From Alitta virens (lineage: Eukaryota > Annelida > Polychaeta > Phyllodocida > Nereididae): a stretch of 64,000 nucleotides of DNA. The position numbers were made by a program, and so were the translations under genes. Where the stretch lies: assembly GCA_932294295.1 (NCBI GenBank), contig OW028576.1:26915227-26979226 (forward strand), in the 5' to 3' direction. A model generated the notes under the pieces. The model was not told where the DNA came from, made no database searches, and saw only the letters and a list, made by a program, of their open reading frames with translations. This document shows positions 12,601 through 23,653 of the stretch, piece after piece; position 1 is the stretch's first letter, and each line of letters starts with the position of its first letter.

Positions 12601-15600
12601 CAAAAAATAGAATGTTCCATGAGTGACAACCGTTGCTCACACTACATTGTTAATAATCTCAAATGGAATTGCATAAATAGATGTATAAACAGCATGATGA
12701 GGTCTTTGTTACATAATTCGGTATAGTATTTTCATCATAGACGTATTGGCCCCCCTTTGCCTGAATGCTCAATCCTCATTTATTTCGATTATCTATCAAA
12801 ACAGTGATTTATAGCACTGTGTACATTATAAGCCGTTTTATCAACAATTCATTTTTGTGACTTCACCTGCCCAGAAATTTACTTCTAACCTATCTGATCA
12901 GATGTCAGTTTTTGGAATCGAGTTCTACTCCATAAGTATATCTATACCAAAGTCCCAAACCCTTTACGTACTATGGAATTTCCCACCAAACACCGACTAA
13001 TTTTCTATCACATGTATCCAGTATTTGTTGTGATATAATGTTATTGTGACATTCATAGTTGCCTTTTCAATATAAAAAAATCTACAATTTGTATATGTCG
13101 CACCATATCATGTGATTAGCTCATTCCTTTTAATCAGCAGCCATTTTCATTGCACACCAGCTAAATTAAATTGTATTTGGCTTACGGCTGAGCTGTTGTG
13201 AGGATAAGTGCATCTGAAAGGTCAATACCACCGGAATAAAAAAAAGAACACCGTATGTGTTTCCTCAGAAAATTTATGAAGCACAGCACCTATAAGACAA
13301 AGATTATACCTATTGAGAGTAAATTGTGGCTTCTATGGGGAATAAAGGTGTTATTTCTATTATGTTGGAAAGTACTCTGTATTTAAAGAGTTTATAATAT
13401 GAATTGTAATTACTCACCACTGGAATTCTCTAAATTTTTCTCTGAATCAGGCTTAACCAGTACTACAAATAGAGGAAACTTCCATACTTGCATTGATATA
13501 TCACATTAATCATCGGTAGTGCAACCATAAACGATGGATTATTATTAATCACCATATAATTGTAACAAATAAGCATTTTTGAGCAAAACAGTTAGTACAC
13601 GCATTAAACATTTCAGGTGAATTTATCAGGCTTGTTTAGAAATAAAGCCAAGTCAGTGCTAATTGATATTAAGGGATCAATATTAAACAAACGTCGCTCA
13701 CCAGCATTGATAGGAACTGTCATGTTCAACTTATACATTTTTTCTCGTATTTCATTTTTGGCAGAGCAGCTCCATACGTGTTTTCCAAGCATGTCTTCTG
13801 TGATATTCAGCCAAGTGCTACTGATCGGTTCTCCTGCATGAACACTCCCATGAATAAAAATTTTTTAAATGTGTCACAAATCAAATTGTTCCTTATGACT
13901 TACCTTCCAACTTTTTCCATTCTATAGTTGGGGGTGGATTGCCATCCGCAGTGCAGGAAATGATGCTGCCTACATCATACTTTTCTTCGTTTGGAATGTA
14001 GGCGATATTTCGCACTGGGTCTGTAAATTACCATAAGGCAGTACGGTGCTCCTGAATAAACTTTAGGGTGACAAAAATATAATATAAATCCACAATATTA
14101 TTTACTGTAACATGAAATTGGACATTATTTCTCCAAGAGAACTTCAATTGAACAAAAAATAAGAAAAAAATTGACAGATTTCCTAATTCTTTCATTTTAT
14201 GAAATATGTATCTTGTTTCAGTTTCCTTAACCCAGTTTTCATGAATTTCTCTAAGGTGTTATAAGCCACTAATATAAGCATCACTCTTGTTTTGAGGTAT
14301 ATGGAAGGTAAATTGATGAAATTAATGACTTACAATACACATTGATATAGATGGAATTGGACACTTGCATTGCTGGCTTTTCAGTTGCTATTTCACATGT
14401 AATTTTGTTTCCATGCATGCTGGCATCAGCCGTCAAAGGTAAGATCTAAAACCAAGGAATTTTTTAATTAGATGACTACATTCCTCCTTAACATGATTTT
14501 TGTGGCATGAGTAAACAATATATTCTGTAATAACGGAACTCTGTTAATCATAATTGAAACTGAAATAACCACAAAAACTAATCATTTCCCACAAAAGCTG
14601 GCAAAACATTTATCGACCATGATTGTAACGGTTCATGCCCATTGTACCTGCTTCAAAGCATAAAACAAGAAATGGTGGCCTGTGTGACATATATATGACC
14701 TTTACAATAAATAATACTTTTAAATTAGTTTATGTGAACTTATTTGATTGTTAATATTTTATTACAGGACAGCACTCTGTACACACAATCCGAACATTGT
14801 TTGTCACTAAACACAATCCAAAAATGGGTCAATAGGATTAAAAAAATAAAATATTGAAGAAACTTATTACCTATTAAATACAAATGAAGGACCGTGAATA
14901 ATAATATTTCATGATATCTATTTTAGCAAATAAAGTTCCAGCCTACCTTAACCAGGCAATAGGGGTCATCTTCATGAGTAACTTTGGTTAGATTACTCAG
15001 AGGCAATTGTTCTGAATTGCTATTCTCTGTGCTCACAATTAGCTGTGGAAAATGTTCTTTTTCTATTTTATCTTTATCAGGTCCACCAAAACAGGCTCTG
15101 CAAGTGTAATTTGATCTTTCCCCTTCTACAGGAATATAATGTGGGGGTTCCAAAGCAGGTTCTCCTGAAAACCAATGAGATTTTTTAAATCCCAGATTCA
15201 GATTTAGATTCAGATACATTAATTTACAATTTACATAAAAATGAGCATTGCAATTACAACAATATTATATTAAGGCAGGAGACCCCACTAAGAAAACTTG
15301 AGTTTTCTTCACCGTGGGTCCACCTAGAGAGATTCTATTTCGTTATATAAGGAAAATGTAAAAACTGCTCTCATGGTTTTAAACAGGACTAACATCCAAT
15401 TGAGAAGAATACATAATTTAACATAGTGAGTTAATGACATGGCTTATATTTTTTCAATGTGCAAGCAGATATATCAATTATCAATATTACATTCAGCAAC
15501 ATATGATGCAACTACACAATTTTTTATTAACGTCTTGAAATCTAAACTGTGTGTATTTAGTTTTTCTCTACTAAATCATGTCATGCAGTGCAAAAATATC

Positions 15601-17176
15601 ATACAATTTTAGAAGTTTTAGTTTCTTGAATATTAAGCCATTTGTACTGATTAAGTCACTTCTTTTTTTTTTCAAAAGTTAATTATGTACAGGAAAACTT
15701 GCATAATTGCTGTAAGTGATGATTTTGTAATTTTGTATTAATCAACTTACAGTGTGCCAGCATAAAATGAAAATATTTCCGCACATATATGAAAACTATT
15801 TCCAAGAATTAGCAGATAACAATTATCCAAATACAAGAAATAGAATGCTAAGAATAAGAACAGAACAAGGCAAAAAAAAAAAGACAAAATATCAGGGAGC
15901 ATGCCTATGGAATGAAATTATTTCACGACTGCCGTCACATAATGAAGTGAGAAAGTTTCATTAAAGGCATGTAGCAGAAGGATAAAATATGTTCTCATAC
16001 ACATAAATTATCAACAATCATAATTTCAAAAATATTTCCAGATATTATTCCAAATTATCAAAATGTTGCTTTTAACTAGCATTTTATAGCATAAAATTTA
16101 CTTCAGTCAACTGTGTTTCATCATAATGTATTGTAATTATTATCTCAATATCACAATGTATTTCTGTAAATTCTCTATCTTTAATTTGTGCCAGCTGTAC
16201 AAGCATATATGCCTCGTCTGATTAATAATCTTACAACAAAAAGAAAACCTTGATCAAAATGTGTAGGGGTGAAATAAAGTACAGAAAGTACTGGTACATG
16301 TTTGGATATTTACATCATGATTGACATGACAAGATTGATGGACATTTTTTACATACCTAAAACTACTAACACTGCTCTCTTTTGGTTCTTGACTGTGGAG
16401 GACATGTAATTTCCGCCATCTTCATACCCCAGGTTGTCTATTGAAAGTGTGAAGTAAAATTCATCTATTTTTACCAAATAATCACCCTTATTGGGCCTAT
16501 TAGGATAATGTTCTACGCCACTTTGATAGTTATAGATTATGAGATCGTTGAATGACCATTGCATGTTGGGTTCTATGTCGAGATTCACTTGACATTTGAA
16601 CTGAGCTGTTCCTCCTAATTTTTGTGTTGCATTTGCAGGAGGGGTGATTATTTCCTCAGCTGGTTCTGAAAATACATAGAACAATTTGCATGCATATTGC
16701 ATTGTTAAATCTGGCATATGCCGTTATCCCTGTTAATGTGTTTTCTCACATCATTGGCCAAGGTTTTGCTTAGGATAAAAATTTAACCTGACAAGTTGGT
16801 TTGGAGCAGTTTGCGTATTTCACAACATCTAATAGTCATTAATCCCCAAACTGCTTTAATTTTAAATGAAGAAGGATCCCCTTACCCTCTAATATTATTA
16901 TTAATTATCAGAAAAAAAGATATATTGTGTTAGCATTTCTCCACAGTTGCCAACAACTGGATTACTGGTTCATATAATATTATTTCCAATATAAAATTTT
17001 CAATGTGGCTGATTTGTCAAAACCTCATGAATATGGTTTACAAATAAAGGAGCAAAATCAAAGTTCAATTGACTTCATATCTATTTTGAGAGGGAGAGAG
17101 AGAACCAAAACCTGATTTGCTCACCTGCCAAGGGAAAAATCGCAATGATGAGGACAATTATGTGTTGTCTCAACAT
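6673..17176 (-). CDS. Gene A: Ig-like transmembrane receptor with ankyrin repeats and CARD-like domain
   Basis: Seventeen exons join in frame (3291 nt, 1096 aa): 17176-17125, 16665-16357, 15164-14947, 14445-14334, 14020-13904, 13833-13702, 13462-13418, 12239-12162, 12062-12034, 11736-11720, 11117-10928, 10785-10645, 9457-7959, 7732-7699, 7403-7242, 6909-6774, 6692-6673. Residues 1-17 form a signal peptide (MLRQHIIVLIIAIFPLAG). Residues 18-120, 121-230 and 231-313 are Ig-like domains; the third reads SCTADGNPPPTIEW, then WSCSAKNE. A single TM helix lies at about 333-353 (AAVILPVFFIVILALIGIFM). Residues 370-433 look like charged coiled coil. Residues 480-979 hold about seven ankyrin-like repeats with long linkers (GRTALHLF, GKTPLHIL, GRTVLHLL, KTALHIL). 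Residues 992-1090 resemble a CARD (DDEFLDELEENVITAKERKY, then YLDFLEILAEEYEDLANYL). The ectodomain should bind a ligand, with the cytoplasmic CARD recruiting adaptors; that function is inferred. Introns after 10645 and 7699 use GC donors. An alternative last acceptor at 6710 would change the C-terminus. Confidence 0.8.
7242..7403 (-). other. CARD-like domain, first exon of gene A
   Basis: This 54-codon exon is open and phase 0 at both ends (acceptor ttacttag, donor GTTGGT). It encodes about the first half of a death-fold domain. The pattern of charged helices followed by LDELEENVITAKERKYIE is typical of CARD helices 2-3. The next exon (6909-6774) supplies helices 4-6, ending in FLEILAEEYEDLANYL, which matches the common CARD ending. 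Assignment is by eye. A DEATH or DED fold is less likely but possible. Confidence 0.65.
7959..9457 (-). other. Ankyrin-like repeat exon of gene A
   Basis: This single 1499-nt exon encodes about 500 residues with recurring G/RxTxLHxL signatures roughly every 50-75 residues. That spacing is longer than the 33-residue ankyrin norm because the connecting helices are extended. The open frame runs past the proposed donor (GTATAT at 7958-7953) to a TAA at 7898. If that donor is not used, the protein would end without the CARD and a shorter isoform would result. The upstream acceptor (ccagtag) gives an in-frame join to the exon at 10785-10645. Confidence 0.8.
9458..10644. other. Gene A intron, no feature of its own
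   Basis: This is an AT-rich intron of about 1.2 kb with a short TA microsatellite near 10126-10150. The splice donor on the minus strand is GCAAGT rather than GTAAGT. I see no RNA gene or embedded coding region. Confidence 0.5.
15176..15400 (-). mobile_element. LINE 3'-end fragment (GATTCA tail)
   Basis: This intronic stretch carries agattcagatttagattcag, followed by a block resembling 54330-54400 (shared words such as ccacctagagagat versus ccacctggagagat). The same tail repeat closes the LINE copy at 54.2 kb, so I read this as a truncated 3' end of the same family inside gene A. Confidence 0.5.
15740..15964 (+). mobile_element. LINE ORF2 C-terminal fragment in gene A intron
   Basis: The plus-strand frame 15752-15964 reads NYPNTRNRMLRIRTEQGKKK, then YQGACLWNEIISRLP. 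This is the conserved tail found at the C-terminus of many LINE reverse transcriptases (NTRN...LR...T..G..S..Y.G..LWN.LP). It lies antisense in an intron of gene A and has no other LINE domain attached. Confidence 0.65.
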
Positions 17177-17564
17177 GACTCCACTAAATGTTTTCATTTC
17201 AGGCTCATTGCATCAGACTTCCCTGATCTAAAGGTACCAATAATAAACAATATCATTTTGGTGTCAACAACTGAAAAAACATCACCCAATCCAAACAGTT
17301 GGTTTTTATAAAATGTTTATTTCTTTTCAAAAATTCTTATTTTTATTCCTTATTTACATGAAAAAAAGTGTAAATGGTATGCTAAGACACAACAAATTAA
17401 TGAATACTTCCAACCAAATGATTATAATATAGTGTACATTGACGGATAGACAGATGGAATATGCAGCCCTCTAAGGTAAGCTCTTGCTGCTATCGAGGGT
17501 TGATTGATGAAGTGAGAGAGAGAGTCCACCCATGTTACACATTTACCCTATGGATGAGATTGAT

Positions 17565-17705
17565 TACTTGCCTCACCATAGACACTGAGTACAAGGGACC
17601 TCCAATTTAACGTCTCATCCGAACGAAAAATAGCTGGGATGCAGCTCATAAGGAGTGCCCAGGCCTGAGATCGAACCCAGGACCTTCAGCAGTGCTGGCC
17701 AATGT
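17565..17705 (-). mobile_element. SINE-like fragment with tRNA-type B box
   Basis: On the minus strand the sequence reads ggtcctgggttcgatctcag, a good polymerase III B box. It is followed by a body containing cggatgagacgttaaattgg and ggaggtccc. No A box is visible upstream, so the copy is 5'-truncated. The body resembles a conserved SINE core seen in many invertebrates, but that is from memory and unverified. Confidence 0.5.
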
Positions 17706-17848
17706 GAATTTTTAGATGAACAAACATATTATTACTATCTTGCTATGGGATGAGTGGATCTCTTTGATGAACCATCGTGATGAGACATTTCGGAGACTGT
17801 CTTTGAATTATATTATATTTTGAATACATTTTTTAATAATCTCTGCAG

Positions 17849-17853
<5 letters not shown>

Positions 17854-17880
<27 letters not shown>
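17854..17880. repeat. (TG)n microsatellite
   Basis: An uninterrupted TG dinucleotide tract of about 13 units lies in the intergenic space between gene A and gene B1, which are divergently transcribed. Confidence 0.9.
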
Positions 17881-18399
17881 ATATTATATTTAATGACATA
17901 TCAATTTGAGAGGTCATTCAGTGCTGGACAGTTTACCAAGATCCACAGTTTTTGTTAATTTGAGCTGCTGCACAATGAGAGAGAATAAGTTGACTTATAA
18001 ACAACAGGGGAGACCTAGACAGGTATAACTGAAGTGCTAGATATAATTGGGGTGCGGATCTGTGTTGGCCCTAGCTCTTGGACTGGTATGTGTTGGTCAC
18101 TTGGTTTGAGGTATTGACCCACAGTGTTACAACCTTTGGCATTATGAGGCCGAGGACTTTTAAGTGCTGTAGATATAGTGGCACTAAACATGAGGAAACT
18201 ACTCTGCATCTATGTTATGGTATGTGCCAAATAAAGATAAGGCAACATGATTATCATGGATCATGAACCTTGTTTTACATGCTTCTTTAATGATAGTTTC
18301 CTCAAAAAATAATTAGAAATGCATTTATACTGGTTTATACTATATATCTGTGCCTGCTTCCTGCATGATGAACAGTTGCACCCACACCAAGGACCCAGG

Positions 18400-21300
18400 A
18401 TGAGGGTCATATCTTGGGACACCTTATTTTTGCTCTTATTGATTGGTAAGTGGTTATGACATATTTTAGTAATGCTTTGTTTTTATTTCAGTGCTTGCTG
18501 TTGTTAATTTACTTTATCAAATATTTTAAATAACAAAATTCCAATATTTATTTTGTAATTCCAATTTTAAAACTTTACTGCTTCGCCAAGAAAATCATGT
18601 GACATTTTGTTAAATAGGTTCTATTCAAGTCAGCCGATTTATAATGAGCATGCATAGGTACGAGTCTAATTAGAGCAAGGTAGCTCTTCCGAGAGGGTTT
18701 TTGTCCTAAATATAGCATAGCATTTAAAGCTTCCTATTTATAACAAGCATAACCATATTGAAAACCTACATATATCAAAATAATTGACAGAACCCCCACA
18801 TTTTACCATAGGAACTGAAAAATAAAAATAAAATACTGATAGTCTGATATATCAATTTTTGCCAAGTTCTACTACACATGCTGCATGGAAAAAACTGAAT
18901 GCAGTCATTCTGTCAATGCAGATGAAATGTTTTAAAGACTTTCATCAAAAACATCATAGATTGTGATTTAGAAAAAAAAAACAGCAAAATGTACACATAT
19001 ATTTCCTTTCAGGGGATGTGGTGAACAGTAATAGTATATCAAACTGTGAAGAAACAGTCCGCATTCAGTGCTCTGCATATCAAATAGTAATTGTGGATGT
19101 CAAAAGTACATCAAATCTGACCTCCTACATATTACAGAAGTGCAATGCTCATCAACAATGTAAGGTCCCCAACAAGCACAAAGAATGTGTGCATGTGGAA
19201 TACTGGTGTACAATGGGTACGTAGGATAAGCTTGATAGGTTGTATAGTATAATATGCATTGCAGATACCCTAAAGATTCATTGTGTTGACTTGATAACAA
19301 GAGAAATTTAACTCTAAATGATTTTTGTATAGTTTTAGATTACCTTATGTTGCACATCTCACATTTTTAAGGCAATTGGTTCATATATATAATCACTTTC
19401 CTGATGTCTAGGATTTACCTTGCTGCTGACAGCAAAATAACATTTAAGATTAGAGTGACAGAAGTTTATACAATATTTCAGACATACAGATGTTGGAGAT
19501 AGCAAAATCATCCACTCTCCCTCTTACCTTCAAATCATCAACAATAACTCTGATGAATGAGAATTTTAAGAAAGGAGAATATTCAGATTCTCAGAATGTC
19601 GACTGTTCACTTCAAGCAGATGGACAAGGATCTGGGAATAATATGACAATGAAGATCAGGATTTATGAATTTACACCTTATTGGAGCTGTACACAATTTT
19701 GTCTTAGCGTGGAAAATTCTCCCGGGCCAAAATTGTGTCAAAACTCAAGACAACTTTACACCCCATACAAGTCTTTCAATGGAGATGGTCTTTGGATATT
19801 TAACCTTACATTTACAAGTCCAGCAAGCTGTATCTCAAAAGTGAGGTACTGGATTGAACTATTAGGTAAATATTACTACTTTTATTATGAAATGATAGCC
19901 TTTCCATGGAGCAATTATTAAGCATGTCATGGTGGTTGGCAACATATGCATTAGTCATAAGTAAAGTTTTAAGAAATAGATATATTCTTTAATATTACTT
20001 TCTTTTTTTCTCAGTGTTTTTGCAATCAATTTTACTGTATTTATTATTCATATAGTTGACAGTCAGGGAGATGAGAGTAAGAAGGTCCGTTGCACATCTA
20101 AACCAGGTACAAACTAAGTTTCCTGTTTATTTGATTTTCTTATTTGTTTGCCTTTGCTTCTGTATGTCAGTTGCTTGCTGCCATTCAATTTCAAGTTAGC
20201 ATTTCCTCCCTTTTTACAGTGCCAACCATAATTGCCCGCACTTCACAACCAGGTAGGTTTATTTTGGGTCTTTAATCGAAACGATTTTTACATTTTTGTG
20301 CCCTGCTGTTCATTTGATTTTCTTATTTGTTTGCCTTTGCTACTGTGTGTCAGTTGAAGGGTCTGCAAATAAAAAAAAATTGTTTGTTGACCTAGATTTT
20401 AAGCTTGCGCTCTCTCCCCTTTAGCAGTGCCCACCATCATTGCCAGAACATCGCAACCAGGTAGGTCATACATTTTTTCAAATAAATAATTGTTAATAAA
20501 TGGTATGCAGGATATTAACACACAACCAATATTTATCAGCCTCATGCTGTTCCTGGGTTTGCTGAAAAAACATTTCTTAAAAATAATTCATGCTTAGATT
20601 CTTAATTTGGCAATACATTTCATATTTTTGGTGGGTTTTCAACCTTATCTATCATTGTCATTATTCTTCAGGATTTGAGCTTACTCCAACTGAAGGTAAT
20701 TTGAAGTTCCATATTATTCTACATAGGTGGGATTGAGTAAGATTAGGTGTTGTTGGAACATGATATAGTTGGGTGTTTTTTTATTATCTTTCAAAATTGT
20801 CTCTCTCTATTTGGTGATAGTGGGGTGTGAACATGGCATAAACATTTTATATACTGATAGCAATTTACTAAATAGGGTGTTATTGTTACAGTTTCAGGCA
20901 CCAGTATGGTCGCACCAGTCCTTGGAGGACTGTTGTTAGCTGCTGTCCTTGCTTTCATCATAGCTGCAGTCTTATTTTGCAGGTGAAATCAACATATATA
21001 ATTGATATTGATGGGGCTCAGAATTGTAAGAAGGTAGAACATCTGGTGGCAAGTGCCTTTTGAAATATTGTGGATAACTTTCACTTTTGGAGATGACCAT
21101 GTACTGTCAAAATATACCATGTAAATATTTTCCATTTGTGTGATATGCCAGTGGTGAGTAATCCTAACTCTTTATCTTCAGGAAACACAAAGTCAAATGT
21201 CTTAGGAAACAATCTACAATGCAAGAACAAGACTACAACTACATTGATGTCAAGAGCATGGATCTGGGGGACAAAAGTCAAAGGTAAGTGAAACATAATA

Positions 21301-23653
21301 ACACAAACAATGTTTAATTGTAACATTTCTATGTTAGCAAATACATAAAGCTATAACAGTCATTAAAGGTCTCTAATTTTTCCAGGGGATCACCAATCTT
21401 TCGAAGTATACATAGCGTCCCAAATGTTCAGGTTGAAGCATTCCCTGAGTGCCAAGGTTTGAGTCCAAGTGCAGAGTCCACTATGAAGAAACGCGAGCTT
21501 CCCCAACCACCCAGGTACAAATTAATGTGACTTTCATTATAAGTGAAAATTTTTCTAATCAGAAATGAAACATCTTTATAAAATTGAAATAGAGTGATAC
21601 AATCTGGTGGCTGAAATGAGTTTCCTCTCAAAACAAAATTTCTGAAAATGTCACTTTTAGTTTTTCCAGAGAATTCTTAAGCACTTACAGCATAGAGAGC
21701 ATTGGTGTTGAAGCATCTCCAGTGTGCCAGGCGTTGGTGCGAAGTGCTGGATCAACTATGCTTAAGCGAGAATTGCCCTTGCCACCCAGGTAATGATAAT
21801 ACTAATATTACTTGTTTCAAGCATATACAAATTGGTACATCAGCCTATATTCACTACATATTCTAGCTAATACCAAGGATATTTACATGATATTTGCTTT
21901 AAAAAATATTTAAGCGAAGACCTTGACATCCTTTACATTCCACGCAAATGGGAAATACGTCAAGTCAGCCAGAGAAGGGAGAAATCCATTGGATCAAATG
22001 CAACAGGAGGACAATTACTGCTGCCATCCAGGTATTATAGTGTTTATTCATGATCTTATACCAAACTTTCATATCATCTTATGATATTTTTAGCAATGCT
22101 ACATGCAAATAATCACAAACAAATTCTCACAGCAAGCAAAGTTTATATTGTATACTTATAGTGCATAACTTTGTCTTTACCCAATTCAATTAAATTGCTG
22201 CATAGTCAAAATTATAATATTGTAATATATTGCATATTTTTTACAGGGCAATTCTAGGTGACCAAAGCAAAAGACTAACACCATCTTTGCTGTGTGCTCC
22301 AGTGTGCCATGAAACGAATGTTGTTAACACCTGGTGGGATCAGTCATCTTCAGATTCAGACAAAGATGAAGTGTATCTCCCCCCAAGGTTAGTAAAATTT
22401 AATATACTTGTGATTGTGGCAGTAGTAGGTTGACATAACTGGCGTGTAAACCACTAAGGGGTCATACACGCATCTCATTACATCTTATGCTGCAAACTTT
22501 ATATCTGATCCCTTAAATTATTCTCAGATTGAGATGCCACTAGATTTAATCTCAGCCAAAAAAAAAAATCTTTAAACTATATTGATTAGTGTACATAAAC
22601 TGGTATGTTACTTATAGGACCTTCTTTGTCAACATAAACATGATGAAAACAGCCATTTTATTGGATGTATTTTTCTGTTTGCGTAAGTGTACCACCTGAT
22701 GAGGACATTCTGGCACAGCTCGATGAAGACGCTCCAGATGAAGTTGTTGATGACAAAATTGACCCCAATGAGACTGACAACCAAAGTAACAAAAGCCAGG
22801 ATAGGGATTCAGATACAAGTGAGGAAAGCACGAAAAATGAATACATGGGTCTAAGCAAGGAAAATCTCAATGACGATGACAACAGCTCCAAGAGCTCATC
22901 TGGGACTTTATACACACTGCTGGATGGCAAAACAAGGTATGTCCCGAGACAGGACAAAGATATACAACAAAAAAAAAAAATCAACAAAAAAACACAATGA
23001 CAAAAACTCATAATATATATATTTGTTATTGATATTACTTTATAGAACTACTGACAAGAACAATGAAAAAATAGATCTGAATGAAACCCTTGATGAAAAT
23101 TGTCCCCTACTTGAGGATATCAAGACTGAACAGCCTAAGGTTACCAAAGCTGACCCCACCACTAAAGGTAAGCAAAGTAAGATTTTCAAGCTCAAGCTCA
23201 GATTCTCTCTGTTCTTTTCTGCTATATATTTTCTATGGGTTTACAATATTATCCTTCCTGCAATTATTCCTGCAATTATTGTTCAGAGAAATCAATGAAT
23301 GGCAATATGACCTCATTTGCATGCTTATGGTATGATTTAAAGAGTATGTGAACTTAATAATTAAGATAGTGTATGAACTTAATAATAACCATACAGGTAG
23401 CCTGAATAACTGTCACACTATATTTGATATATCTTTTGAACCAGACATGGAACCTGGAGTGAAGCAAAAAATGGCTGAGGATGAAGAATCTATTGAAGAT
23501 AAAGCCACAAGTGAGACTACAGAATGTGGTGACTCTAAACACAGTCCTGATGGTGTTCAAACTGGTGTGGAAAATGCAAAGGAAACTGAAGAAAATGGCA
23601 AAACAAAAGATGATGACAAAGATGAGAACGATTATCTCATCTTGGTTGGTTGA
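18400..23653 (+). CDS. Gene B1: lectin-like transmembrane receptor with tyrosine/SH3-motif tail
   Basis: Sixteen exons join in frame (2055 nt, 684 aa): 18400-18445, 19013-19216, 19482-19865, 20056-20106, 20220-20252, 20428-20460, 20672-20695, 20892-20982, 21182-21283, 21386-21514, 21670-21789, 21915-22031, 22247-22387, 22688-22936, 23046-23167, 23445-23653. Residues 1-15 are a signal peptide (MRVISWDTLFLLLLIG). Residues 16-83 resemble a SUEL/galactose-binding lectin (CEETVRIQCS...C...C...ECVHVEYWC). Residues 84-211 form a second cysteine-rich domain of unknown family. Residues 212-258 are a stalk of tiny exons. The TM helix is APVLGGLLLAAVLAFIIAAV. The tail (about 395 aa) carries DYNYIDV, two KRELPxPP class-I SH3-type sites, VYLPP, EYMGL, LYTLL and a C-terminal NDYLILVG. 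Function is inferred as a surface recognition receptor feeding SH2/SH3 adaptors. It is a tandem duplicate of gene B2. It differs from B2 by one extra 33-nt stalk exon. Confidence 0.82.
20220..20460 (+). repeat. Duplicated 33-nt stalk exon in B1
   Basis: Exons 20220-20252 (PTIIARTSQP) and 20428-20460 (PTIIARTSQP) encode the same decapeptide after the split valine codon. Both are followed by GTAGGT donors and similar intron starts. B2 has a single counterpart (30541-30573, PTIIYRASQP). Both exons are phase 1-1, so each can be added or skipped without shifting the frame. Confidence 0.8.
21386..21789 (+). repeat. Internally duplicated tail exons in B1
   Basis: Exons 21386-21514 and 21670-21789 are homologous. 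The first reads VEAFPECQGLSPSAESTMKK then RELPQPPR. The second reads VEASPVCQALVRSAGSTMLK then RELPLPPR. Both are phase 2-2 and end with a +xLPxxP motif. The same pair exists in B2 (31463-31591 and 31744-31854), so this exon duplication predates the gene duplication. Confidence 0.85.

Noticed and set aside
15752..15964. A host exon within gene A on the plus strand
   Set aside because: The peptide matches the LINE reverse-transcriptase C-terminal signature and lies antisense to gene A.
22658..23011. Antisense open frame opposite the B1 tail exon (and 32712-33044 opposite B2)
   Set aside because: It is a shadow of the acidic, serine-rich coding exon, without splice or start support.
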